Below are positions 40,718 to 48,122 of a stretch of 48,122 bases of DNA, one piece after another. The notes under the pieces are model-generated. The model saw only the letters and a list, made by a program, of their open reading frames with translations, had not been told where the DNA came from and searched no databases. The stretch comes from Acidimicrobiaceae bacterium (GTDB lineage: Bacteria; Actinomycetota; Acidimicrobiia; Acidimicrobiales; RAAP-2). A program made the position numbers and the translations under genes. The stretch's first letter is position 1, and each line of letters starts with the position of its first letter. The stretch spans positions 65,516-113,637 of the forward strand of contig PMLJ01000012.1 in assembly GCA_003158855.1 (NCBI GenBank), given 5' to 3'.

Positions 40718-41326
40718 CGACCAAGTGTGGCATCACTTCATAAGGATTCCCTGAGGGTTCGATGACTGAATTCATAACGTTGTCTTCGCCGAGCCGAACG
40801 ACTGTCTGCGTGAGACCATTGAATCACTGTGTCGCGTTGGGTTCCGCGTGTCGTGTCGGCCAGCGTCCATGAATGATTTACTTCGCCCTCACCTTTCGTC
40901 CAGATTCGCTCTCCATACTGTCGCTGTGACCAAGAAGTCAATCTCAATTAAGCGCTGGGCCAGATTCTGGTCCACCCCTGGAGAGCTGCTCGCTCTGCCT
41001 CTCTCGGGAGCGGTGCTGGCGACGGACGGGGGCGGAGTTGCCTCGGCGTCGTCCAAGATCTCTACTAAGAAATCGACCGCGTCCGGCCATGCTTTCGGAC
41101 GGCGAGCAACAGCGCGTGGCCATCGCTCGAGCCTTCGCCACCCAACAGCAACTCCACCCCGCCCGAGATCCCGACGGGAGGCGCGTCCGGTCCCGTATCG
41201 ACCACAGCAAATGCGCACTTCCCGAGATAGCGACGAGCATCGATTCTTATCGCTCCATTACTACTATCTGCGCCGCACCTTTGAATGCCTTACCAAGACT
41301 CCGAAGTCAAATCGAAAGGACAATTC
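40718..41326. other. Divergent region containing decayed DNA
   Basis: About 610 bp between the response regulator and the permease. Apart from the ABC ATPase remnant (41050-41190), a plus frame around 40920-41050 (KKSISIKRWARFWSTPGELL) has no recognised family. The promoter of the two-component operon should lie at 40720-40800, which is relatively AT-rich. Confidence 0.4.
41050..41190 (+). pseudogene. Fragment of a MacB-like ABC ATPase
   Basis: Bases 41081-41150 closely match 43134-43203 of the intact ATPase gene. The frame reads [20 protein letters not shown], the ABC signature and following helix, but then shifts where Walker B DEPTGSLD should be, and no Walker A is found upstream. Only about 140 bp of similarity remain. 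It is a decayed partial duplicate. Confidence 0.65.
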
Positions 41327-42715
41327 GTGAATTCAGTTCGTCGGGGCATCCACAATGCCTTCAGGAACGCCATGCGCTCGGTTGGTGTCATCGCGATCTT
41401 GGCCGTGGCCATCGCGCTGTCAATCTCCATGCTGATCGCCCGCGACGCGGTCTCGGCCAAGATCAATTCGGTTCGCGCCTCGACGGGTAACACCATTACC
41501 GTGTCGCCCAAGGGCTTTTTCGGCTTCTCGGGTGGTGGCACTCCGCTGAAGGCCACCAAGATCGATGGCCTCTTGTCCATCGCCAACGTGACCGCCGTTC
41601 AAGAATCGCTCAGCGAGGAGTTGACCTCCACCTCCACGTCGCTCAAGTCGCCCACGACCGCGGGTTCACTCGGGAGTCAGTTCGGCGGCCCGGGGGCCAG
41701 TCCATCGGGCAGCTCCACCACCTTCTCGATTCCTGTTCGAGTGATTGGCACGAACAGTCCCGGCAATGCCGTCACCGGCGGCGCCAACGGCGGCGGCACC
41801 GAGAAGCTCACCTCCGGCAAGGCCTTTAGCCCGACCTCCAAGGCGGACGTCGCCATCGTTGGCTCATCACTGGCTTCCAAGAACAAACTCAAGGTCGGAT
41901 CGACCTTCACCGCCTGGAAGAGCAAGATCACGGTCGTGGGAATCTTCAGCGCCGGCTCCACGTTCACCGACGCGAGCGCCTTGATGCCGCTCGCGACCGT
42001 CCAGAAGCTCGCGGACGCTTCCAATCAGGTTACGAGCGCCACCGTGGTCGTGAACTCGATCAACAACGTGGCCAGCGTCCAAAAGAAGGTCGCGAAGGCA
42101 GTTGGCTCGAAGGCTGACGTCACGTCGACCGAGCAGACCGTCCAGACGCAGTTGGCGCCGCTCAACTCTGTGAAGACCATTTCTACGTACACGCTCTTGG
42201 GCGCAGTGGTGGCGGCCGCGCTCATCCTGCTCCTATCCATGCTCATGATCGTGCGCGAACGTCGTCGAGAGATTGGGGTGCTCAAGGCACTGGGCGCGCC
42301 AAACCGATCGATCATCGGGCAATTCATCTCCGAGTCGACAACGTTCACCATCATCGGTGCAATCGTTGGGTTCTTCATCGGTGTCGTCATCAGCAGTCCG
42401 ATCACCTCGGCCCTGGTGTCGGCTTCGAGTGGTAGTAGCACGGCCAGCAACACGGGCGGATTCGTGCGCCCCGCCGGCGGCGCGAGCGGGTTTACCGGCG
42501 GCGGCTCGGGCTTCACTCCGCCAAGCGGATCCCCCTCTGGTGGTGCTCTCCACTTCGGCGGCGTGACCAACACCCTGAGCCAGATCCACACCTCGGTGGG
42601 CTGGACGACGCTGGGCTTCGCTCTCGTCGCCGCCGTCGTCATCGCCGCTCTCGGCAGTACCGTGGCGACCGCCACCATTGTCCGAATCCGTCCCGCCGAA
42701 GTCCTGAGGAGTGAA
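41327..42715 (+). CDS. MacB/FtsX-family ABC permease
   Basis: 463 residues from GTG 41327, chosen because AAAGGA lies 6 nt upstream. TM1 ([20 protein letters not shown]), then the extracellular MacB_PCD-like domain (about 60-290), then three C-terminal segments starting at [40 protein letters not shown] is the coupling loop to the ATPase. A Gly/Ser/Pro-rich insert of about 60 residues separates TM3 and TM4. MacB-type systems use the energy of the ATPase to move substrates outside the membrane by mechanotransmission. The end overlaps the next gene. Substrate unknown. Coordinates exclude the stop (TAA 42716-42718). Confidence 0.9.
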
Positions 42716-42717
42716 TA

Positions 42718-43392
42718 ATGCTAAAGGTTGAGAATCTCAACAAGACGTTCCACACTGACGCTGGCGACGTGCACGCCGTGAAGAAGGTGAGCTTCAGTGC
42801 CAACCACGGCGAAATGGTCGCGATCATCGGCGCCAGTGGCAGCGGGAAGTCAACGCTGCTCGCCCTGCTGGGCCTGCTCGACGCGCCTGACGAGGGAAGC
42901 ATCGTCGTTGACGATGTGGAACTCGCGAACCTCGACTCCGCGGGGCGCACCAGGTTCCGTTCACGAGGCGTGGGCTTCGTCTTCCAGCAGTTCAACCTCA
43001 TCCCCAACCTCAGTGCGAAGGAGAACATCAAGTTGGCGCTGGAGTTCGCGCACTGGCCCAAAGAGGACCGTGACGCTCGCGCCGACGCCATGCTGAACAT
43101 GGTTGGCCTGGATACCACGAAGAGTGACCGGCGTCCGGCCAAGCTTTCGGGCGGCGAACAACAGCGCGTGGCCATTGCTCGAGCCTTCGCCGCCCAACCG
43201 CAACTGATCCTCGCCGACGAACCGACCGGGAGTCTCGACCGCTCCACGGGTCAGAAGATTGTCGAGCTCTTGCGATCGGCGGCGACCCAGCAGCAGGCCA
43301 CCGTCCTGGTGGTGACGCACGACGAAAAGGTGGCCCAGAAAGCGGACCGCCGCCTCGAGATCGAAGATGGCGTACTTAGGGAGTTGGCCTAG
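42718..43392 (+). CDS. MacB/LolD-family ABC ATPase
   Basis: 224 residues, the length of stand-alone LolD/MacB-like ATPases. Walker [10 protein letters not shown] at 38-46, Q-loop [17 protein letters not shown], signature [16 protein letters not shown] from 142, Walker [12 protein letters not shown] and the switch His in VVTHDEKV. The ATG shares its A with the TAA of the permease (TAATG), so translation is coupled. It powers the permease upstream. Part of it is duplicated as a remnant at 41050. Confidence 0.95.
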   Translation: MLKVENLNKTFHTDAGDVHAVKKVSFSANHGEMVAIIGASGSGKSTLLALLGLLDAPDEGSIVVDDVELANLDSAGRTRFRSRGVGFVFQQFNLIPNLSAKENIKLALEFAHWPKEDRDARADAMLNMVGLDTTKSDRRPAKLSGGEQQRVAIARAFAAQPQLILADEPTGSLDRSTGQKIVELLRSAATQQQATVLVVTHDEKVAQKADRRLEIEDGVLRELA

Positions 43393-43425
43393 TCCAATGG
43401 ATAACCCTCCACGCCACTCTCACCA

Positions 43426-43500
43426 ACGACACCGACCAGTCCAGTCCGAGCGAGGTGCCGTCTCCCTTCGCCTCACCAGGGAGGGATTGGTCGGTGTCGT
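43426..43500 (+). terminator. Long nested hairpin after the ABC operon
   Basis: Perfect 13-bp outer arms ACGACACCGACCA (43426-43438) and TGGTCGGTGTCGT (43488-43500) enclose a 6-bp inner stem CTCCCT/AGGGAG (43462-43483). It lies 34 nt after the ATPase stop. No strong T-run follows, so it is either a U-poor terminator or another structured element. Confidence 0.45.
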
Positions 43501-43681
43501 CCAAAATCAGCTTTCATCTAGAGAACTTTTGTCATCGGTGAGTAGTTGGGACAACCAAGCACGCGTCCAGAAGATTTGCTTCATAGAAACTTCTTGTGAC
43601 TCTCACGAGCACCCCAGCCATTTCGTCCGGCGCTTTACGAACACAAATGCACCCCCGCAATTCCCGAAAGGCTACTGAATT

Positions 43682-44407
43682 ATGGTCTCTTTACGGCATC
43701 ATCGACTTCTCCTACCCTCCCTCTCCCTCGCCACCTTGGCAATGGTGGTCGCCGCTCCGATCACCGCCCAGGCTTCGGTCAAGGACCCAACCGCGAGCTC
43801 CGTGATCAACACCACGAAGGCCACAATCGCCAACGAGCCGGGCGTTCACGTACTGCTCACGTCCAAGACCTCCTCAACTTCGACAAAGCTGGTCGCCGAT
43901 ATCGGTGCAACGAGTGGCGTGGAGACCATCACCAAAGGATCCGACCGAGCCACGATCAAGGTGACACCCGCGTACGCCTACCTCAGCGGAAACGCTGCCG
44001 GCCTCATCTCGCTCATGGGGTTGAGTGCCAAGGAACAGAAGAAGGTCGGCACTCACGCAATCTCCATGAAGGCGGGAACAACCCCCTACAAGAGTCTCAA
44101 GTCGAGCGTCACGATTCCCGTGCTGGACAACCTGCTGCCCACGACCAAGGGCACCACCTACTCGACGAGGGCCATTGGGGGCACGCCGTACTACGAGTTG
44201 AGTTGGACCACGAAGGCCACTAGCTCGACGTCAAAGTCGAAGTCCGTCCTCACTCTCTCGGAGGGAACGGCAGTCCTGCCCATCCGCGAGGTCAGCACTA
44301 CATCAAGCAGCACCGGCACGACAACCTTCTCCAAGTGGGGCGAGCACGTCAGCGTTTCGGTGCCGCCAACATCACAGATCATTCCCTACTCGAAGGTCGT
44401 CAGTTGA
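43682..44407 (+). CDS. Secreted LppX-like protein (no lipobox)
   Basis: 241 residues from ATG 43682. Signal peptide HHRLLLPSLSLATLAMVVAA with cleavage near AQAS. The mature part is rich in Ser, Thr and Lys, with beta strands (VHVLLTSKTSSTSTKLVADI; SDRATIKVTPAYAYLSGNAA; TPYYELSWTTKAT) and a TTFSKWGEHVSVSVPP end like that of the protein at 29205. Same inferred LolA/LppX-type fold. It lies between the ABC pair and an HtrA protease on the same strand and could be a periplasmic partner of that ABC transporter. No clear Shine-Dalgarno: GAAAGG lies 10 nt upstream. Confidence 0.7.
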   Translation: MVSLRHHRLLLPSLSLATLAMVVAAPITAQASVKDPTASSVINTTKATIANEPGVHVLLTSKTSSTSTKLVADIGATSGVETITKGSDRATIKVTPAYAYLSGNAAGLISLMGLSAKEQKKVGTHAISMKAGTTPYKSLKSSVTIPVLDNLLPTTKGTTYSTRAIGGTPYYELSWTTKATSSTSKSKSVLTLSEGTAVLPIREVSTTSSSTGTTTFSKWGEHVSVSVPPTSQIIPYSKVVS

Positions 44408-44575
44408 TAACCGCTCCCTTCGCCATCGGTGCAAACTTCCAACTCGTCGCCCCCGGCGCACGGCGACTTGAACTTCGCTGTGAAGTTGCACACGGCTCAG
44501 ACGTGGACTCACTCGCGTTGCTTGTCCCAGCGGCGCCCCAGGACATCGAAGAGACCGTAATAGAAGGGGAATGAA

Positions 44576-45619
44576 ATGAATCGACGGAACCTGCGTCGCA
44601 GTAGCAACTGGATACCGACGAGCCTCTCGCTCGTCGTGCTCGCGGTGAGCGCCCTCGCGCCGGTCTCGGGTGCTGAGGCGAGCACGGTCTCGAAGGTAAT
44701 CGCCGGTATCGTTGATGTGAATGTGAAGCTCGGCTACGAAAATGGCACTGCGGCGGCGACAGGAATCGTCCTCACCCCCACCGGTGAAGTGCTAACGAAC
44801 AATCACGTGATCCGCGGTGCGACGGCCATCAAGGTGCGTGACGTAGCCAACGGCAAGAACTACACCGCGACGGTCGTCGGTTACGACGTCGCCGCCGATA
44901 TAGCGGTGCTGCAACTGAAGGGTGCCGCTGGGCTGAAGACGGTACCGATCGGCAACTCCTCGTCAGTCAAAGTGGGCGCGAAGGTCACCGGGATTGGCAA
45001 CGCTGGCGGCACTGGCGGGACGCCGAGCTCAGCGAGCGGGACCGTGACGGCGCTGGACCAGACCATCACCGCGAGCGACGAGGCCGCGGGAACGAGGGAG
45101 CAGCTGACGGGGCTCATCGAAACGAACGCTCCGATTGAGCCGGGTGACTCGGGTGGACCACTGGCCGACGCCTCCGGCAACGTCATCGGCATGGACACCG
45201 CCGCGTCGAGCAGCTTTCAGTTCCAGTCCGGCGCCAACGAGGGATTCGCGATCCCGATCAACACGGCGGTGTCGATCGCCCGTCAGATCGAGGCCGGGAA
45301 CTTCTCGGGCAACGTCCACCGAGGCGCGACGGCCTACCTCGGGGTAGAGGTGGGGAACTCGGGCTACTACCAAAACGGCTCCTTCCTTACTGGTGTAGTC
45401 GTGGTCGGTGTCGTGCACGGATCCGCGGCCGAAAAGGCGGGACTCAGCTACGGCGACGTCATCACCTCGCTCAACGCCAAGACCATCACGTCGCCGACGC
45501 AACTCGTGAACATGCTGCTCGCGATTTCGCCCGGCACCAAGGTGACTCTCAACTGGGTTGATCAGTACGGCACCACCCACCGCACAGTCGTGAAGCTCAC
45601 GAGCGGACCACCGCAATGA
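44576..45619 (+). CDS. Secreted HtrA/DegP-like serine protease with PDZ domain
   Basis: 347 residues. Signal peptide IPTSLSLVVLAVSALAPVSG, then a trypsin-like domain with the full triad: His77 (VLTNNHVI), Asp108 (VAADIAVLQL) and Ser192 (EPGDSGGPL). A PDZ domain follows (YLGVEVGNSGYY ... VHGSAAEKAGLSYGDVITSL). HtrA proteins degrade or refold damaged envelope proteins. ATG 44576 has AAGGGG 6 nt upstream. It is 168 nt downstream of the LppX-like gene; a hairpin follows the stop. The enzyme is soluble after cleavage because the N-terminal anchor has a plausible cleavage site, but a retained anchor is possible. Confidence 0.92.
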   Translation: MNRRNLRRSSNWIPTSLSLVVLAVSALAPVSGAEASTVSKVIAGIVDVNVKLGYENGTAAATGIVLTPTGEVLTNNHVIRGATAIKVRDVANGKNYTATVVGYDVAADIAVLQLKGAAGLKTVPIGNSSSVKVGAKVTGIGNAGGTGGTPSSASGTVTALDQTITASDEAAGTREQLTGLIETNAPIEPGDSGGPLADASGNVIGMDTAASSSFQFQSGANEGFAIPINTAVSIARQIEAGNFSGNVHRGATAYLGVEVGNSGYYQNGSFLTGVVVVGVVHGSAAEKAGLSYGDVITSLNAKTITSPTQLVNMLLAISPGTKVTLNWVDQYGTTHRTVVKLTSGPPQ

Positions 45620-45624
45620 GCGTC

Positions 45625-45651
45625 ATGACATATTGCAGGCATGCAAGTCAT
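45625..45651 (+). terminator. Terminator-like hairpin after the protease gene
   Basis: ATGAC/GTCAT and TTGCA/TGCAA arms with a 3-nt internal bulge and GGCA loop, 5 nt after the stop codon. No T-run. Confidence 0.4.
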
Positions 45652-45731
45652 AAGGCGCCCCTGCTGACGTCACGTGCGAAGTTCGTCGGTGGGAGTGGTG
45701 AAGACAAGACCGAACTTTTGCGCGATTATTT

Positions 45732-45757
45732 CCTTTAGCAACGCCTTTAGCAACGCC
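45732..45757 (+). repeat. 12-bp tandem repeat, 2.2 copies
   Basis: CCTTTAGCAACG repeated head to tail, then CC. Confidence 0.7.
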
Positions 45758-46054
45758 GGCGGTTACGTGCGATCGCGCCTGAACGCCGGCGAACTAAAAC
45801 CCCAATATTGCAGCCAGATACGGTCACCAGCGAACGTCAGCGAACTGAAATCGACCGCATGGCATGCACGAGCGTCAAGATCTTCGGGGCCTATCTTTTC
45901 GTAGTGGTGCAATGACCACCCAGAAGCAAGATTTCTCCTCGCATTTGCTCCAATGTTGCTCCACTGTTTTGCAATACGCGTGTGCCGTGACACCTGTAGG
46001 CCCAGTGAAAAGCCCGAATTTCCAACGTTTCCCAGTCTCTCCCACATCTAACTT

Positions 46055-46074
46055 CGGATTAGGAAACCGATGCT
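46055..46074 (-). repeat. Copy of the tRNA-Arg anticodon arm (att-like)
   Basis: 19 of 20 bases equal 47010-47029 in the intact tRNA-Arg, in the same orientation, 955 bp away. The 16 central bases are identical. The tRNA arms on both sides are absent. Such a segment could be a recombination core of an integrated element, or chance retention of tRNA-derived DNA. Confidence 0.45.
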
Positions 46075-46111
46075 GGGGCGATACGCGCTCCACCAACAGC
46101 GCGGCCGAAAA

Positions 46112-46933
46112 TCAGCCCGGCGAGTCCCCCGTCGCAACAGGATGATCGGTGGCGAGACTGTACTGAGACCAAGAACCGGGATACAGCCGTCCTCGACCAA
46201 GACCCGCGAGCTCTAATGCCAGCAAGTTATGACAGGCCGTGACACCTGAGCCGCAGTAGGAGATTGTTTGATCCCCATCGACAACTCCTGCGTCGACGAA
46301 CTTTTGGCGAATCTCGTCGACCGGCAGGAAGGTACCTCCCTCAGTGAGGTTCTCTCGGCACGGCACGTTGCGAGCACCAGGTATGTGCCCGGAGCGCGAA
46401 TCAACCGGGTCAAAGTCCCCCCGATAGCGATCTCGATTGCGGGCGTCGAGCAGAACATTGGTGCGGTTAGTGGTATCGGAGATTTCAGCGAGTCGCTCCT
46501 GCGGCCACGGTTGAGCATCAAATGTGCCTGGCCGCCGCGTGATGATTCCGGTCTCGAGTGGCCCATGGTAGGCCTTCAGGCCACCATCCAGTAGCGCGGC
46601 GCTATGGCCCGTGACTCGCAGCATCCAAACGAGACGTGCAGCGATCACCCCACCCGCGTCATCGTAGGCAATGACTGTGTGGTTATTGGAAATGCCGCTC
46701 TGCGCCATGCCTGCAGCGAACCTTTCTGGTGATGGCAGCGGGTGGCGGCCATTAGGTGGGCTCGATTCATCGGACAGCCAACGGTCGAGATCGATGAAGA
46801 CGCTGCCGGGAATGTGACCCTTTTCGTAGACTTCGCTACCGGAACGACCGTCGAGGTACCAGCGAACATCCGCGATAACCACATCAGCTTGGTGTTGCCT
46901 CAACCAAGAAGCGTCAACAACGGGCCCGATCAC
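46112..46933 (-). CDS. 3-mercaptopyruvate/thiosulfate sulfurtransferase (two rhodanese domains)
   Basis: 273 residues. Domain 1 is inactive (VVIADVRWYLDGRSGSEVYE, GHIPGSVFIDLDRWLS); domain 2 has LLDARNRDRYRG, SGHIPGARNVP and the active loop CGSGVTACHN with Cys227. CGSGVT loops are typical of mercaptopyruvate sulfurtransferases (SseA), CRKGVT loops of thiosulfate enzymes. It transfers sulfane sulfur to cyanide or thiols. The open frame continues upstream into the tRNA sequence, which is an artefact; GTG 46933 with GGAG just before it is taken as start. It lies directly downstream of tRNA-Arg on the same strand. Confidence 0.88.
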   Translation of the reverse strand: MIGPVVDASWLRQHQADVVIADVRWYLDGRSGSEVYEKGHIPGSVFIDLDRWLSDESSPPNGRHPLPSPERFAAGMAQSGISNNHTVIAYDDAGGVIAARLVWMLRVTGHSAALLDGGLKAYHGPLETGIITRRPGTFDAQPWPQERLAEISDTTNRTNVLLDARNRDRYRGDFDPVDSRSGHIPGARNVPCRENLTEGGTFLPVDEIRQKFVDAGVVDGDQTISYCGSGVTACHNLLALELAGLGRGRLYPGSWSQYSLATDHPVATGDSPG

Positions 46934-46976
46934 GTCTCTCCTCTCTGATGCCGTGGCCCCCTTGGGTTTGCGACAT

Positions 46977-47051
46977 TGGTGCCCCCGGCAGGATTCGAAC
47001 CTGCGCACACGGTTTAGGAAACCGATGCTCTATCCCCTGAGCTACGGGAGC
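46977..47051 (-). tRNA. tRNA-Arg (anticodon CCT)
   Basis: Minus strand. Acceptor GCTCCCG pairs with CGGGGGC (one G-T pair), D-arm GCTC/GAGC, anticodon loop TTCCTAA with anticodon CCT, T-arm GCAGG-TTCGAAT-CCTGC and an encoded CCA end. All stems close. It reads AGG codons. Confidence 0.95.
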
Positions 47052-47545
47052 GGGATTTCCGCGCGAAGCTCCGTGAAAAGCTCCGCGCGTAGATCATCCC
47101 CAGCCTACGCCCCGAGCAATCCCCAACTGGTCACGCTGATCAGCATCACCGACGACGAACCTCCAATGAGCCTCTCGCCCGTCCTGATTCTGGGCGACAG
47201 TCCAGCATGCTACGAATCGAACCGCGTAAGTGTCAGTGCTCGTCTCACATTGACCAGTCGTCAGCGGCAAAGTCGGCTTTCGCGAGGCGACGATCCCTCG
47301 CACCCTTCTAGACCGGCCGCCGAGATGCCAAAAGTCGCGCTGCCGGGCGACGATGGGCGCCGAGGATTGATGTGAACGTTGGAGGCAACACCCGTATCAG
47401 AGTGCTGCGCGGTCCGAGGCGAGCGCGCCTTACCTTGTCGGGCCAGCCCGCCGATATCGTAGATGTGAGCTGGTCGTGCCCCACGCGTCACCTTTTGGCG
47501 TTTCGCCGGCAGCGATCCACCACCCAGCAGATCTTGAGTAGTCGC
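47052..47545. other. Intergenic region without a supported gene
   Basis: About 490 bp between tRNA-Arg and the last gene. It begins with the repeated AAGCTCCG that also flanks the tRNA remnant. Frames on both strands have no motifs and contradict each other. The tRNA promoter should be at its left end. Confidence 0.5.
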
Positions 47546-48122
47546 ATGACAGAAGCGGAACACGACGAAGCCATACCCCACGAGGACCTCGCCTTCGCAG
47601 GCGCGAATGCCGAACGCCAGTCGCTCGACGATCACGTAACCTCGCTGCGCGGTCCTGCAGCAGCCAGTGTCGGGCGCACGCTATGGCTGTTCGCGGGGGC
47701 ACTTGGATTGGTCCTCTTCGCCATCGCCCTCGTGGTGAGCTTCATATCCGCCACCAACGACAACGCCCGCATCGACCGCATGAAGGCCCACGGAATCCCC
47801 GTCATCGTCACCGTGGTCGACTGCATCGGGAACATCGGCGGCAGCGGAAGCAACGCGGCCGGGTACACCTGCCGCGGCGACTACACCGTGGGTGGCACCA
47901 CCTACCGCGAACTCATTGGTTCGATGACAACCTTCTCCGCGTCAGGCACGCCAGTGCGCGGCGTGGCCGACCCGTCGCAGCACAGCACCGTGGTGCTCGC
48001 GTCCGCGATCAGGACTTCAGTGGCTTCACCCAAGGCCTACGTCCCCCCAGGGCTTTTCACCACCGTGCTCGTCGCCCTGACACTGGCTTTGCTTCGAGTA
48101 GCACGACGCTCCGAGCCGCCTC
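47546..48122 (+). CDS. Conserved actinobacterial membrane protein (DUF3592-like), 3' end cut
   Basis: An open frame from ATG 47546 to the window end, at least 192 residues. A charged N-terminal tail of about 45 residues, TM1 (LWLFAGALGLVLFAIALVV), then an extracellular domain with MKAHGIPVIVTVVDCIGNIG and GYTCRGDYTVGGTTYREL (two cysteines), VADPSQHSTVVLAS, and TM2 (GLFTTVLVALTLALLRVA). The arrangement resembles DUF3592-type proteins; function unknown. No Shine-Dalgarno; TTGAGT 6 nt before the ATG is a weak leaderless box. The end (RRSEPP) suggests few residues are missing. Confidence 0.75.
   Translation, partial: MTEAEHDEAIPHEDLAFAGANAERQSLDDHVTSLRGPAAASVGRTLWLFAGALGLVLFAIALVVSFISATNDNARIDRMKAHGIPVIVTVVDCIGNIGGSGSNAAGYTCRGDYTVGGTTYRELIGSMTTFSASGTPVRGVADPSQHSTVVLASAIRTSVASPKAYVPPGLFTTVLVALTLALLRVARRSEPP

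Larger units (their letters stand above)
45652..46111. other. Intergenic AT-richer region with a tandem repeat
   Basis: About 460 bp of lower GC. It has a 12-bp unit CCTTTAGCAACG in two tandem copies (45732-45755) and near its right end a copy of the tRNA-Arg anticodon arm (46055-46074). Short frames on both strands have no motif or RBS. No gene is supported. Confidence 0.5.

Noticed and set aside
44335-44574. 79-codon plus frame between the LppX-like and HtrA genes
   Set aside because: First third overlaps the LppX-like gene in another frame; no start with RBS and no recognised pattern.
46934-47008. N-terminal extension of the sulfurtransferase frame up to 47008
   Set aside because: The extra residues are a translation of tRNA-Arg (FESCRGH pattern); the start with an RBS is GTG 46933.
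1-48122. CRISPR arrays, insertion sequences, prophage genes
   Set aside because: No regularly spaced repeats, transposase, integrase or phage structural motifs were seen on either strand.

Overview
The window is high-GC, gene-dense chromosomal DNA of a bacterium, most likely an actinobacterium. Three things point that way: the family content (CanA-type carbonic anhydrase, FusA2-like EF-G, class II thymidine kinase, a PfkA of the group with Lys in PKTLDND, a neocarzinostatin-like secreted protein, a DUF6629-like membrane protein), frequent GTG starts, and many genes whose start codon lies 5-7 nt after a TANNNT -10 box with no Shine-Dalgarno, as in actinobacterial leaderless transcripts. The class Acidimicrobiia is my guess, with moderate confidence. 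No phage, insertion sequence, integrase or CRISPR array is visible.

Layout. 1-5.7 kb: a truncated family-4 glycosyltransferase, an acyl-CoA dehydrogenase, a MarR-MFS efflux pair with a palindromic operator, an NfuA-like scaffold, a cytochrome P450 and an AhpD/CMD-like protein. 5.7-12.2 kb: beta-carbonic anhydrase, an amidase, the complete pstSCAB phosphate operon and an unlisted 56-residue zinc-ribbon protein. 12.3-14.6 kb: phosphofructokinase, thymidine kinase and a TsaA/TrmO-like protein. 14.6-22.0 kb: a minus-strand run of ADP-ribosylglycohydrolase, PfkB-type kinase, sulfatase and haloalkane dehalogenase, divergent from an NCS1 nucleobase permease that is followed by an isochorismatase-family hydrolase. 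This looks like uptake and breakdown of an N-riboside-like compound. 22-29.9 kb: small secreted and membrane proteins, two transporters and a decayed DJ-1/PfpI pseudogene. 30-38 kb: tryptophanase with an upstream CRP-like site, a DUF6629 protein, MscL with a zinc-ribbon tail and a structured leader, an EF-G-like GTPase and a secreted GH3 glycosidase.

38.3-47.05 kb is bracketed by two copies of tRNA-Arg(CCT) in the same orientation: a degenerate copy at 38.3 kb and an intact copy at 47.0 kb. Between them lie a two-component system, a remnant of an ABC ATPase, an intact MacB-like permease and ATPase, a secreted protein, an HtrA-like protease and a 3-mercaptopyruvate-type sulfurtransferase. This resembles an envelope-stress or export island. 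A third, short copy of the tRNA anticodon arm sits at 46.06 kb. The window ends inside a membrane protein gene.

All calls come from reading motifs and start sites. No database search, structure prediction or codon statistic was run.
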